Under the pieces are notes generated by a model that was not told the origin of the DNA, searched no databases, and worked only from the letters and a program-made list of their open reading frames with translations. Shown here one piece after another: positions 1 to 6,843 of a stretch of DNA of 11,954 bases. Numbering within the stretch: position 1 is the stretch's first letter; every line of letters begins with the position of its first letter. The DNA comes from Rhizobiales bacterium UBA697 (GTDB lineage Bacteria; Pseudomonadota; Alphaproteobacteria; Rhizobiales; Ancalomicrobiaceae), in contig DBMN01000265.1 in NCBI GenBank assembly GCA_002298965.1, positions 1-11,954 on the forward strand, given 5' to 3'. A program made the position numbers and the translations under genes.

Positions 1-17
1 CGGCGCGTACCGCGCCG
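1..17 (-). terminator. Hairpin just downstream of rsh, possible terminator
   Basis: A perfect 7-bp stem (CGGCGCG / CGCGCCG) with a 3-nt loop starts 10 bases after the rsh stop codon. Whether a T-run follows cannot be seen because the window ends at the outer edge of the stem. Confidence 0.35.
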
Positions 18-27
18 GGACCGCCAC

Positions 28-2253
28 TCACCCATTCACCCGCGTCGCCGAGGCGATGATCGGTTTGGCGCGGAGCTGGTTGATGATGCGCGTCAGGTGC
101 TTCAGGTCCCACACCTCGAGATCGATCAGGATCTCGTGGAAGTCCGCCGCCTTCGGGATCATCTTGATGTTGTCGATGTTGCCGTCGTTCTCGGCGATCA
201 CCTGGGCGATCTGAGCGAGCGAGCCGGGCTCGTTCAGCGAGTTCAGCGAGATGCGCGCCGGGAAGCGCGACGGCGCCGCCGGGTCGATGTCCCAGCGCAC
301 GTCGAGCCAACGCGACGGCTCCTCGTCGAACTCCTTCAGCGCCGGCGACTGGATCGGGTAGATCGTGATGCCCTGGCCGGGCGTCAGGATGCCGACGATG
401 CGATCGCCCGGCACGGCGCCGCCGTTGGGGGCGAAGCGCACCGGCAGGTCGCCCGAGAGGCCGCGGATCGGGATCGAGGTGCGATCGTCCGAACCGCCGT
501 CGGGGACGCGGAACTTCATCACGCCCGAGGTCGAACCAGCGTCGAACCAACCCTCGCCGGAGAGCACCGGACGCGGGATCTGACGGCCGCGGTCGTCGAA
601 GAGTTCGGGGTGGACGGCGCGCAGCACCACTTCCGAGGCGATCTCGCCGCGGCCGACCGCGGCCAGCACCTCGCCGACCTGCTTCTGGCCGAGACGCGAG
701 ACCGAACCGGCGAGCACGGCTTCCGAATATTCCTTGCCGACGCGCTGGAAGGCGCGTTCGAGGATCTGCTTGCCCAAGCCGCCGAACTGCTTCTTCACCG
801 CGTCGCGGGTGGCACGGCGGATGGCGGCGCGGGCGCGGCCGGTCACCGCGATCTGCTCCCAGGCCGCCGGCGGGATCTGCGCCTTGGCGGTCAGCACCTC
901 GACCTCGTCGCCGTTGGCGAGCTCGGTCATCACCGGGCGGACGCGGCCATTGATCTTGGCACCGACGCAGGTGTTGCCGACGTCGGTGTGGACGGCATAG
1001 GCGAAGTCGATCGGCGTCGCGCCGCGCGGCAGGGCGATGATGCGGCCCTTGGGCGTGAAGCAGAAGACCTGGTCCTGGAACAGCTCGAGCTTGGTGTTCT
1101 CGAGGAACTCTTCCGGGTTGAGGTTCGGATCGTTGAGGCGCTCGATCGTCTCGCGCAGCCAGGCGTAGGCGCCCGATTCCTTGGAGAGATCGGCGATGTT
1201 GCGGCCGCCGGAGATCTTGTCGCCGTCCTTGTAGAGGGCGTGGGCCGCGATGCCGTATTCGGCGAAGCGGTGCATCTCCTCGGTGCGGATCTGCAGCTCG
1301 ACGCGCTGGCGGCCGGGGCCGACCACGGTGGTGTGGATCGAGCGATAGTCGTTCTGCTTCGGCGTCGAGACGTAGTCCTTGAAGCGGCCGGGGACCATCG
1401 ACCACGTCGTGTGGACGATGCCGAGCGCGTGGTAGCAGTCGTGCAGGCTCTCGACGACGAGGCGGAAGCCGTAGATGTCGGAGAGCTGTTCGAAGGACAG
1501 GCCCTTGCGCTGCACCTTGTTGAAGATCGACCAGGGCCGCTTCTCGCGCCCCTTCACCCGCGCCGGAATGCCGTCGGAGGAGAGTTTCTCGGTCAGCGCC
1601 TGTTCGATCGCCGGGATGAGGTTCTTGTTCTCCTCGCGCAGCAGGTCGAGCCGCGTCACGATCGAGGCATAGGCGTCGGGCTGGAGGGTGCGGAAGGAGA
1701 GGTCCTCGAGCTCCTCGCGGACGTTCTGCATGCCCATGCGGCCGGCGAGCGGCGCATAGATCTCCATCGTCTCCTCGGCGATGCGCACGCGCTTGTCCTC
1801 GCGCATGTGATGGAGGGTGCGCATGTTGTGGAGACGGTCGGCGAGCTTGACCAGCAGCACCCGCACGTCGGCGGCGATCGCCAGCAGGAGGCGGCGGAAG
1901 TTCTCCGCCTGCTCGGTCTTCTTGGAGACGAAGTCGAGCTTCTTCAGCTTGGTCAGACTGTCCACCAGCTCGGCGATCTCGATGCCGAACTTGGCGGCGA
2001 TGTCGACCTTGGTGGCGTCGGTGTCCTCGATCGTGTCGTGCAGCAGCGCGGTGCAGATCGTGGCGTCGTCCATCCGCATCTCGGTCAGGATGGCAGCGAC
2101 CTCGAGGGGATGGGAGAAATAGGGGTCGCCCGAGGCACGCTTCTGCGAGCCGTGCTTCATCATGCCGTAGACATAGGCCTTGTCGAGCAGGGCCTCGTCG
2201 CAACGGGGATTGTATCGCTTCACCAGATCGACGAGTTCGTACTGACGCATCAT
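28..2253 (-). CDS. rsh: Bifunctional (p)ppGpp synthetase/hydrolase (RelA/SpoT homologue)
   Basis: Makes (p)ppGpp from ATP plus GDP/GTP and hydrolyses it, so it controls the stringent response in the cytoplasm. From the chosen start (741 aa, normal for alphaproteobacterial Rsh) the N-terminal HD hydrolase carries H48, the H72-D73 pair and D139 in LADRLHNMRT. The synthetase follows, with SIFNK (242-246), DIYGFR (259-264), YRSIH (303-307) and ELQIRT (319-324). The RFKD motif at 290-293 is the RXKD signature of bifunctional enzymes, where RelA-only types have EXDD. A TGS domain (about 392-452) and a C-terminal ACT domain (about 667-741) complete the protein. Both catalytic halves look intact. The frame stays open to a GTG at 2355, but the extra 34 residues resemble no family sequence and cover a candidate promoter. 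The start is therefore placed at ATG 2253, where MMRQYELVDLVKRYNPRCDE matches relatives; the SD is weak. Confidence 0.95.
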   Translation of the reverse strand: MMRQYELVDLVKRYNPRCDEALLDKAYVYGMMKHGSQKRASGDPYFSHPLEVAAILTEMRMDDATICTALLHDTIEDTDATKVDIAAKFGIEIAELVDSLTKLKKLDFVSKKTEQAENFRRLLLAIAADVRVLLVKLADRLHNMRTLHHMREDKRVRIAEETMEIYAPLAGRMGMQNVREELEDLSFRTLQPDAYASIVTRLDLLREENKNLIPAIEQALTEKLSSDGIPARVKGREKRPWSIFNKVQRKGLSFEQLSDIYGFRLVVESLHDCYHALGIVHTTWSMVPGRFKDYVSTPKQNDYRSIHTTVVGPGRQRVELQIRTEEMHRFAEYGIAAHALYKDGDKISGGRNIADLSKESGAYAWLRETIERLNDPNLNPEEFLENTKLELFQDQVFCFTPKGRIIALPRGATPIDFAYAVHTDVGNTCVGAKINGRVRPVMTELANGDEVEVLTAKAQIPPAAWEQIAVTGRARAAIRRATRDAVKKQFGGLGKQILERAFQRVGKEYSEAVLAGSVSRLGQKQVGEVLAAVGRGEIASEVVLRAVHPELFDDRGRQIPRPVLSGEGWFDAGSTSGVMKFRVPDGGSDDRTSIPIRGLSGDLPVRFAPNGGAVPGDRIVGILTPGQGITIYPIQSPALKEFDEEPSRWLDVRWDIDPAAPSRFPARISLNSLNEPGSLAQIAQVIAENDGNIDNIKMIPKAADFHEILIDLEVWDLKHLTRIINQLRAKPIIASATRVNG

Positions 2254-2302
2254 GGTGGGGGCGATGACCTCGGATCGATCGTGTTCGGTGAGCGCGTCGG
2301 CG

Positions 2303-2332
2303 ATCTTACAGACGGGAAACGGCCCCCGCCAG
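2303..2332 (-). promoter_or_regulatory. Weak candidate promoter for rsh
   Basis: On the minus strand a TAAGAT -10-like hexamer (2303-2308) lies 18 bp from a CTGGCG -35-like hexamer (2327-2332). Each matches the sigma70 consensus only partly. The position, downstream of the rpoZ terminators and about 50 bases before the rsh ATG, is what makes it plausible. Confidence 0.3.
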
Positions 2333-2388
2333 TGCGTCGCGCATGCATTCTTCACGCGGCAGAGGGCAGCGAGGCGCTCGTCGGGGCG

Positions 2389-2413
2389 AAAACCGGGCGT
2401 TCACGACGCCCGG
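2389..2413 (-). terminator. Second of two tandem intrinsic terminators after rpoZ
   Basis: An 8-bp perfect stem (CCGGGCGT / ACGCCCGG, 2393-2400 and 2406-2413) with a 5-nt loop is followed directly on the minus strand by TTTT (2389-2392). It lies 17 bases beyond the first terminator and fits Rho-independent termination of transcripts coming from rpoZ. Confidence 0.55.
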
Positions 2414-2420
2414 CGGGCCC

Positions 2421-2452
2421 GAAAACGAAGACGCCCGCGAAGCGCGGGCGTC
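2421..2452 (-). terminator. First of two tandem intrinsic terminators after rpoZ
   Basis: A perfect 10-bp GC-rich stem (GACGCCCGCG / CGCGGGCGTC, 2430-2439 and 2443-2452) with a 3-nt loop is followed on the minus strand by TTCGTTTTC. It sits 26 bp after the rpoZ stop codon and is a good Rho-independent terminator candidate. Confidence 0.65.
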
Positions 2453-2478
2453 GGAACTCTCGGAAGGGCGGGAGGAGA

Positions 2479-2859
2479 TCAGTCCTCCTCCTCCTTGTCC
2501 GGCGGCACGAGGCCTTCGAGACCGCGCAGCAGCTCTTCTTCCGACATGCGGTCGAACTGCATTTCCGAATCGTCGTCGGACGAGGCGGAGATGGCGACGA
2601 GCGGCACGGCCTCCGGCTCCGGCTCGTCGACTTCGACGAACTTCTGGAGCGAGTGGATGTACTCCTCGTTGAGGTCTTCCGGGCTGACGGTCTCTTCCGC
2701 GATCTCGCGCAGCGCCACCACCGGGTTCTTGTCGTTGTCGCGATCGATCGTGATCGGCGAACCGGACGAGATCATGCGCGCGCGATGGCTCGCCAGCAGC
2801 ACCAGCTCGAAGCGGTTCTCGACCTTGTCGATGCAATCCTCGACCGTGACGCGGGCCAT
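2479..2859 (-). CDS. rpoZ: DNA-directed RNA polymerase omega subunit
   Basis: The omega subunit binds the beta-prime C-terminus, helps assemble and stabilise RNA polymerase, and in proteobacteria forms part of a ppGpp binding site. The 126-aa product has the conserved omega core: MARVTVEDCIDKVENRFELV at the start, then LLASHRARMISSG and NPVVALREIAEETV. After about residue 65 comes an acidic tail ending in DKEEED, which is common in alphaproteobacterial omega proteins. The frame is open upstream, but ATG 2859 has a strong SD (AGGAGA, 2865-2870) and matches the family N-terminus. A promoter lies about 33 bases further up. Its neighbour rsh makes ppGpp, as in the rpoZ-spoT arrangement of E. coli, but here two terminators separate the genes. 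Identification is secure. Confidence 0.95.
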   Translation of the reverse strand: MARVTVEDCIDKVENRFELVLLASHRARMISSGSPITIDRDNDKNPVVALREIAEETVSPEDLNEEYIHSLQKFVEVDEPEPEAVPLVAISASSDDDSEMQFDRMSEEELLRGLEGLVPPDKEEED

Positions 2860-2864
2860 TCTTC

Positions 2865-2870
2865 TCTCCT
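2865..2870 (-). promoter_or_regulatory. Ribosome binding site of rpoZ
   Basis: AGGAGA on the minus strand, 5 bases before ATG 2859. It decides the start within a frame that remains open for nearly 200 bases upstream. Confidence 0.8.
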
Positions 2871-2898
2871 GACGGGGCGCGGGGGATTCGAAAGCGGA

Positions 2899-2927
2899 CA
2901 CATAAGGCGATCGCGGCGGAAAAGCAA
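2899..2927 (-). promoter_or_regulatory. sigma70-type promoter of rpoZ
   Basis: On the minus strand a TTGCTT -35 (2922-2927) and a TATGTG -10 (2899-2904) are separated by exactly 17 bp. Transcription would start near 2892 and leave a leader of about 33 bases before the rpoZ ATG, with the SD inside it. Confidence 0.55.
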
Positions 2928-2945
2928 CGCCGAATCGCCTTCCCA

Positions 2946-3115
2946 GGGCAATCGCCCGAAAGCGATTGCCCAGATTCCGGCTTTCCTCAATCGCCGGCGG
3001 CGGCATCCGCCGCCTTGGCTTTCGCTTCGCTATGCGCCTCTCGACGTGGAATACCATGCCGAGAGGCCCGCTGCGCGCGGCGCCGGTCGGCGCCGGAAGC
3101 CGCGAGTGCGGCTTC
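2946..3115. other. Hairpin-dense intergenic region between methyltransferase and rpoZ
   Basis: Four perfect inverted repeats occupy 170 bases. They are GGGCAATCGC (2946-2955) with its complement at 2962-2971; GGCGGCGG (2996-3003) with 3007-3014; GCCTCTCG (3036-3043) with 3060-3067; and GAAGCCGC (3096-3103) with 3108-3115. None is followed by a clear T-run on either strand, although TTGGCTTTCGCTT follows the second on the plus strand. This is downstream of the methyltransferase stop and upstream of the rpoZ promoter. It may be a structured 3' UTR, a small RNA or decayed repeats. No supported protein-coding gene is seen here. Confidence 0.45.
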
Positions 3116-3139
3116 GAGCGATGGCCCTGTCGGCTCCCC

Positions 3140-3832
3140 TCACGTGGGGTCGATCCCCTTCATCGCGACGAAGGATTTGACGATGCCGAGGAAGCGTTCG
3201 TCGACCACCGTGGCGCCGGGAAAGAGGAAGGCGAACTGGGCGCGCGTCAGCAGCGTGGCGTATTCCATGACGCCCATCGCCTCGCCGACGTCCTTCGACT
3301 TCGGCGTCCAGCCGAGCGGGCGGCGCAGCGTGATCGCGATGCGGATCGGCTCGGGCAGCCAATGGAAGATCGGCAGGCCGTAGTGCGGCTCCCAGGGGAA
3401 CCAGTAGTTCGGCGTCTGATGGAACCAGACGTCGGCCATGCGCATCGCCTCGTGGGCGTAGGTCTTCTTCTGCTGCCAGCCGAAGACGTGTTCGATCACC
3501 GAGTTGGAATGGGAGATGTCGAAGGCGCCGTCGGCGAAGGGCAGCGTGCGGCCGTCGCCCTCCACCGCCGTGAAGATGTCCGGCCGGGTCGGCGCCTTGA
3601 CGTCGTCGGGGAGGTTGAGGAGCGTGATCTTGACGTTCAGCCGCGCCAGATCGTCGGCCGGCACGATGTTCCAGTAGCGCTCCATGCCGCCGATATCGAG
3701 GATCGACACCGAACCCTTCGCGGCCGAGATGCGCTCGATCGTCTTCAGGAGCGGCGCGAAACGCCGGCGTCGGAAGCGCGAGCCCAGCGACTGGGCGTCG
3801 TCGTAGTTGCCGATGATCTTCTCGATCCCCAT
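3140..3832 (-). CDS. Class I SAM-dependent methyltransferase, substrate unknown
   Basis: The 230-aa product has a Rossmann-type methyltransferase core. Motif I is ILDIGG (44-49), the SAM-binding glycine strand. GDGRTLPF (92-99) follows, and FDISHSNSVIEHV (104-116) matches the motif IV region of the Methyltransf_11 type. The C-terminal half is rich in aromatic residues and proline (QTPNYWFPWEPHYGLP, 139-154), a pattern I associate with methyltransferases of surface sugar or small-molecule pathways; that link is a guess. No signal peptide or membrane segment is seen. ATG 3832 follows an AGGAAG SD (3838-3843) at good spacing. The gene stands alone between NYN and rpoZ, diverging from NYN, and I do not recall it in that place in related genomes. 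Base use looks like its neighbours. Substrate unknown. Confidence 0.8.
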   Translation of the reverse strand: MGIEKIIGNYDDAQSLGSRFRRRRFAPLLKTIERISAAKGSVSILDIGGMERYWNIVPADDLARLNVKITLLNLPDDVKAPTRPDIFTAVEGDGRTLPFADGAFDISHSNSVIEHVFGWQQKKTYAHEAMRMADVWFHQTPNYWFPWEPHYGLPIFHWLPEPIRIAITLRRPLGWTPKSKDVGEAMGVMEYATLLTRAQFAFLFPGATVVDERFLGIVKSFVAMKGIDPT

Positions 3833-4228
3833 GAACTCTTCCTCTTCGATCGCGCCGACCGGTCGTCGTCGATCACCGGCGCGAGCACCGGCTTACCCAA
3901 GGGAACCATAGAGCGAAACGCCGCGACGATCCACTGCCACGACGATCACCCCGCGAGGCGAAAGCGAATTCGCGCCAGAATTTCGTTTATAGGCACGGCG
4001 TCACAACTTTTCGTTCCCACTTCTTTACGTGGCGGAAAACAATCGCTCGTGAATGACTACTGGTGGCGGCGCTGCAATTCGGTTAAGAAGGAGCGCCTGC
4101 TGCTTCGAGAAGCCACGGTTTTCGGTCCTCGACGCGCGCGTTGGCAGGCATTTGTCGCCCGTCGGCCGAATTTCAACAGAACGAATGCCGGCGGGTCATC
4201 GTCACCCGAATACGGACGTACAACCACA
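3833..4228. other. Divergent 396-bp gap with an AT-richer core, no gene seen
   Basis: This gap separates the divergent methyltransferase and NYN genes and should hold both promoters. By hand count 60 of the 120 bases from 3961 to 4080 are G or C, clearly lower than the flanking genes. I found no -35/-10 pair with good hexamers and spacing on either strand. The plus-strand frame that runs through here into NYN resembles no protein and NYN itself begins at 4229. No tRNA or other RNA gene was recognised. Confidence 0.5.
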
Positions 4229-4849
4229 ATGATCGACCCTCGCGAGAAAGTCGCGCTGTTCATCGACGGCGCCAATCTCTACGCCACGTCCAAGGCGCTC
4301 GGTTTCGACATCGACTACAAGCGCCTGCTGCAGGAGTTCCGCGCGTCCTGTTATCTGCTGCGGGCCTTCTACTATACCGCGTTGATCGAGGATCAGGAGT
4401 ATTCCTCGATCCGGCCGCTGATCGATTGGCTCGACTACAACGGCTACAAGGTCGTGACCAAGCCCACCAAGGAGTTCTTCGACGCCGCCGGGCGCCGCAA
4501 GCTCAAGGGCAACATGGACATCGAACTCGCCGTCGACGCCATGGAGCTCGCCGAGCACATCGATCACATCGTGCTGTTCTCCGGCGACGGCGACTTCCGT
4601 CGTCTGGTCGAGGCGCTGCAGCGCAAGGGCAAGAAGGTCACCGTCATCTCGACGCTGCAGACCCAGCCGCCGATGATCTCCGACGAGCTGCGCCGTCAGG
4701 CCGATCTCTTCGTCGACCTCGCCACGCTGCAGAACCGCATCGGCCGCGACCCGTCCGAGCGCATGGCCCGCATGGCCGAGCGCGACGCCCAGCAGCAGCG
4801 CCGGCCGCAGCCGGAAGCCGACGACGAGGACTACGACGACGAGGCGTGA
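4229..4849 (+). CDS. NYN domain (LabA/DUF88 family) PIN-like protein
   Basis: A 206-aa cytoplasmic protein with a complete NYN domain, a PIN-like metal-dependent RNase fold. The acidic and polar residues expected at the metal site are present: D13 and N16 in FIDGANLY (11-18), D97 and D103 in KGNMDIELAVDAM (93-105), and D120/D122 in LFSGDGDF (116-123). A VTVIS strand follows at 137-141. The C-terminus (about 175-206) is a charged tail rich in R and Q that ends in an acidic DDEDYDDEA run. An RNA-processing role is inferred from the fold; no substrate is established. ATG 4229 fits the family N-terminus (MIDPREKVALFIDGAN), but only a poor SD precedes it. UDG follows on the same strand after 108 bp. 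Confidence 0.88.
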   Translation: MIDPREKVALFIDGANLYATSKALGFDIDYKRLLQEFRASCYLLRAFYYTALIEDQEYSSIRPLIDWLDYNGYKVVTKPTKEFFDAAGRRKLKGNMDIELAVDAMELAEHIDHIVLFSGDGDFRRLVEALQRKGKKVTVISTLQTQPPMISDELRRQADLFVDLATLQNRIGRDPSERMARMAERDAQQQRRPQPEADDEDYDDEA

Positions 4850-4879
4850 GCCCGTCGGCGATCCCTCGCCTGCCTTCAT

Positions 4880-4913
4880 CGACGCGCGCGTGGTTCTCGC
4901 CTCGCGCGCGTCG
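4880..4913. repeat. Perfect 11-bp inverted repeat between NYN and UDG genes
   Basis: CGACGCGCGCG (4880-4890) and its exact complement (4903-4913) flank a 12-nt spacer. No T-run follows, so it is a poor intrinsic terminator. It could be an mRNA hairpin or an operator. TCGTATAGGGAGG follows directly and may include a weak -10 element for UDG. Confidence 0.5.
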
Positions 4914-4957
4914 TCGTATAGGGAGGGCTCCCGCCTCTCCATCGACGAGTCTCCGCG

Positions 4958-5608
4958 ATGCCCTCGGCCAAGCTCCTCCTCGATCCGACGCGCGACTGCG
5001 CGCTCTGTCCGCGTCTCGTCGCCTTCCGCGAGGACTGGCGCGCCAAGGAGCCGACGTGGTTCAACGCGCCGGTGCCGAGCTTCACCGGCAGCGATCCGCG
5101 TCTGCTGATCGTCGGCCTGGCGCCGGGCGTGCGCGGGGCGAACCGCACCGGGCGGCCCTTCACCGGCGACTATGCCGGCGACCTGCTCTACGAGACGCTC
5201 TCCGACTACGGCTTCTCGCGCGGCACCTTCCGCGCCGATCCGCAGGACGGGCTGGCGCTCGTCGGCGCGCTGATCACCAACGCGGTGCGCTGCGTGCCGC
5301 CGGAGAACAAGCCCCTGCCGGCGGAAGTCCACGCCTGTCGGCCGTTCCTGGTCGCGACGCTGGCCGCCCATGCCGGCCTCACCGACGTGCTGGCCCTCGG
5401 CCGCGTCGCGCACGAGACCTTCCTCAGGACGGTCGGCGAGAAGCCTTCGGCCCATCCCTTCGCCCATGGTGCGATCCACCGGCTGAAGAACGGCCTCCGC
5501 CTCCACGACAGCTACCACTGCTCGCGCTACAACACGAACACCGGCCGCCTGACGCGGGCGATGTTCCGCGACGTGTTCGACGGGATCGCCGCGGCCATGC
5601 GCGGGTGA
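4958..5608 (+). CDS. Family 5 (UDGb-type) uracil-DNA glycosylase, Fe-S cluster
   Basis: Removes uracil, and in characterised family 5 enzymes also other deaminated bases, from DNA to start base excision repair. The 216-aa protein has the family 5 motif A, GLAPG (53-57) running into GANRTGRPFTGDYAG (60-74). Cysteines C14 and C17 (CALC) plus C112 and C127 fit the four ligands of the 4Fe-4S cluster. The C-terminal DNA-contact motif reads SYHCSRYNTNTGRLT (185-199); as I recall, HPS is usual where this protein has H187-C188-S189. Length is normal. ATG 4958 has no strong SD but starts just before the CALC site, so little could be removed. It lies 108 bp after NYN on the same strand. The family call is firm; exact base specificity is not shown by sequence. 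Confidence 0.9.
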   Translation: MPSAKLLLDPTRDCALCPRLVAFREDWRAKEPTWFNAPVPSFTGSDPRLLIVGLAPGVRGANRTGRPFTGDYAGDLLYETLSDYGFSRGTFRADPQDGLALVGALITNAVRCVPPENKPLPAEVHACRPFLVATLAAHAGLTDVLALGRVAHETFLRTVGEKPSAHPFAHGAIHRLKNGLRLHDSYHCSRYNTNTGRLTRAMFRDVFDGIAAAMRG

Positions 5609-5651
5609 GACAACCGCGCGCGACGATTCTGAAATCTCGAGTTGCATGAAC

Positions 5652-5674
5652 GCGCGAGGCGCGCTTTCCTCTTT
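5652..5674 (+). terminator. Weak terminator-like hairpin after the UDG gene
   Basis: A 5-bp GCGCG/CGCGC stem with a 3-nt loop (5652-5664) is followed by TTTCCTCTTT on the plus strand. The stem is short, so terminator strength is doubtful. It sits before the preferred GTG start of the next gene. Confidence 0.3.
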
Positions 5675-5688
5675 CCGTCGTTCCGGAC

Positions 5689-5695
5689 GGGGGGA
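5689..5695 (+). promoter_or_regulatory. Ribosome binding site deciding the GTG start of the TPR gene
   Basis: A purine run GGGGGGA ends 4 bases before GTG 5700. The in-frame ATG at 5646 has no comparable site, and starting there would put 18 extra residues before the signal peptide. Confidence 0.6.
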
Positions 5696-5699
5696 AATC

Positions 5700-6836
5700 G
5701 TGCGGATCAAGCGCTGGCTCACGGCGATCGCCATCGCGGCCTTCGTGGTCGCCCCACCGGTTCGGGCCGACGACGTCCAGCCGGACGATCCGCTCGCCGA
5801 CGCCTGTCACGACGGTCCGCCGGAAGGCCGGCTCGATGCCTGTCGCCGGCTCGTCGCGCGCACGCCCGACGACCGCGAAGCGCGGATCGCGCTGGGCGAT
5901 GCCCAGAAGGCGGTCGGCGACACCGATGCGGCGACGGCGACGTGGGCGAGCGTGGCGGAGGCTCCGGCCACGACTGCGCGCGACTTCGTCCTGCGCGCCG
6001 CCGCACTCGAGCGGGCATGGAAGCGGGATGCGGCACGACGGGCGATCGATCGCGCCCTGGAACTCGCGCCCGACGACACCGATGCTCTGGCGCTGCGCGC
6101 CGATCTGAGGATGGCAGACGGCGACGCCGACGGCGCGCGGGCCGATCTCGACCGCGGGCTCGCGATCGATCCCGCCTCTCCGGGCCTGCTGCTGCAACGC
6201 GCCCGGTTGGCCGGTGCCGAAGGCCCTCGCGCCGCCATTCCCTATTTCGAACGGCTCGCGGCGGTTTCGCCCGAAGGGGTGACGATCCTGAGACCGATCG
6301 CCGAAGCGATGGAAAAGATGGGTGATCGCGAGACCGCTCTGCGCCTCTGGGACCAGATCCTCGAAAAGTCACCCGACGATGCGGCGGCTCTCGCCCGACG
6401 CGGCGCACTGCGGATCGGCGCGCGACGTCTCGCCGAGGCTCGCGCCGACTTCGACCGGGCGCTCGCCGTCGATCCCCGGTCGGTTCGGGCATTGTCGGGG
6501 CGAGGGGTCGTCAACGTCATCGCCGACCGCGACGACGAGGCGCAGCGCGACTTCGAAGCGGCTCTGGCCATCGATCCGCGTTACGCGGCCGCAGCCTGCA
6601 ACCTCGGGGCGCTGCAGTTCATGCGAGGGGATCGAAAGGAGGCGATGAGGCTCGCCGAGATCGCGCTCGCATCCGACCCCGACCTCGTCTCCGCTCTCCA
6701 CCTGCGCGCGAGGCTCCACGCGGCGAACGGCGCCCAGGATCTGGCGGCCGTCGATCTCGAGCGCGCGGAGCGGCTGGATCGGATCGAGCGCCTGCGCCGG
6801 GAAAGCGCGGAGCAGACACCGACGCTCGGGCGCTGA
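5700..6836 (+). CDS. Exported TPR-repeat protein, function unknown
   Basis: Starting at GTG 5700, the product (378 aa) begins with a signal peptide: basic RIKRW, a hydrophobic stretch of about 13 residues, and a PPVRA-DD cleavage site after residue 23. The mature protein is therefore likely periplasmic. The rest is a series of about eight or more 34-residue TPR units, recognisable by repeating ADFDRALAVDP-like ends (for example DLDRGLAIDP, DFDRALAVDP, DFEAALAIDP). Two cysteines near the mature N-terminus (C36, C48) could form a disulfide. TPRs bind other proteins; no catalytic domain is visible and no partner can be named. The ATG at 5646 is in frame but lacks an SD. The gene converges on smpB with 7 bp between stop codons and interrupts the UDG-smpB neighbourhood I recall from related genomes. 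Confidence 0.8.
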   Translation: MRIKRWLTAIAIAAFVVAPPVRADDVQPDDPLADACHDGPPEGRLDACRRLVARTPDDREARIALGDAQKAVGDTDAATATWASVAEAPATTARDFVLRAAALERAWKRDAARRAIDRALELAPDDTDALALRADLRMADGDADGARADLDRGLAIDPASPGLLLQRARLAGAEGPRAAIPYFERLAAVSPEGVTILRPIAEAMEKMGDRETALRLWDQILEKSPDDAAALARRGALRIGARRLAEARADFDRALAVDPRSVRALSGRGVVNVIADRDDEAQRDFEAALAIDPRYAAAACNLGALQFMRGDRKEAMRLAEIALASDPDLVSALHLRARLHAANGAQDLAAVDLERAERLDRIERLRRESAEQTPTLGR

Positions 6837-6843
6837 GACCCGC

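Noticed and set aside
97..3180. Very long plus-strand open frame (1027 codons) antisense to rsh and rpoZ
   Set aside because: Low-complexity Arg/Asp/Val/Leu-rich translation with no recognisable domain. Such frames arise opposite GC-rich genes with strong third-position bias, and the minus strand holds two unmistakable genes.
2966..4228. Plus-strand extension of the NYN frame upstream of 4229
   Set aside because: The extension overlaps the methyltransferase on the other strand and has no domain. The family N-terminus starts exactly at ATG 4229.
4229..5608. NYN nuclease plus DNA glycosylase as a possible defence or toxin module
   Set aside because: Both are conserved housekeeping-context genes next to rpoZ and smpB, with no antitoxin, phage or mobile-element signs nearby.
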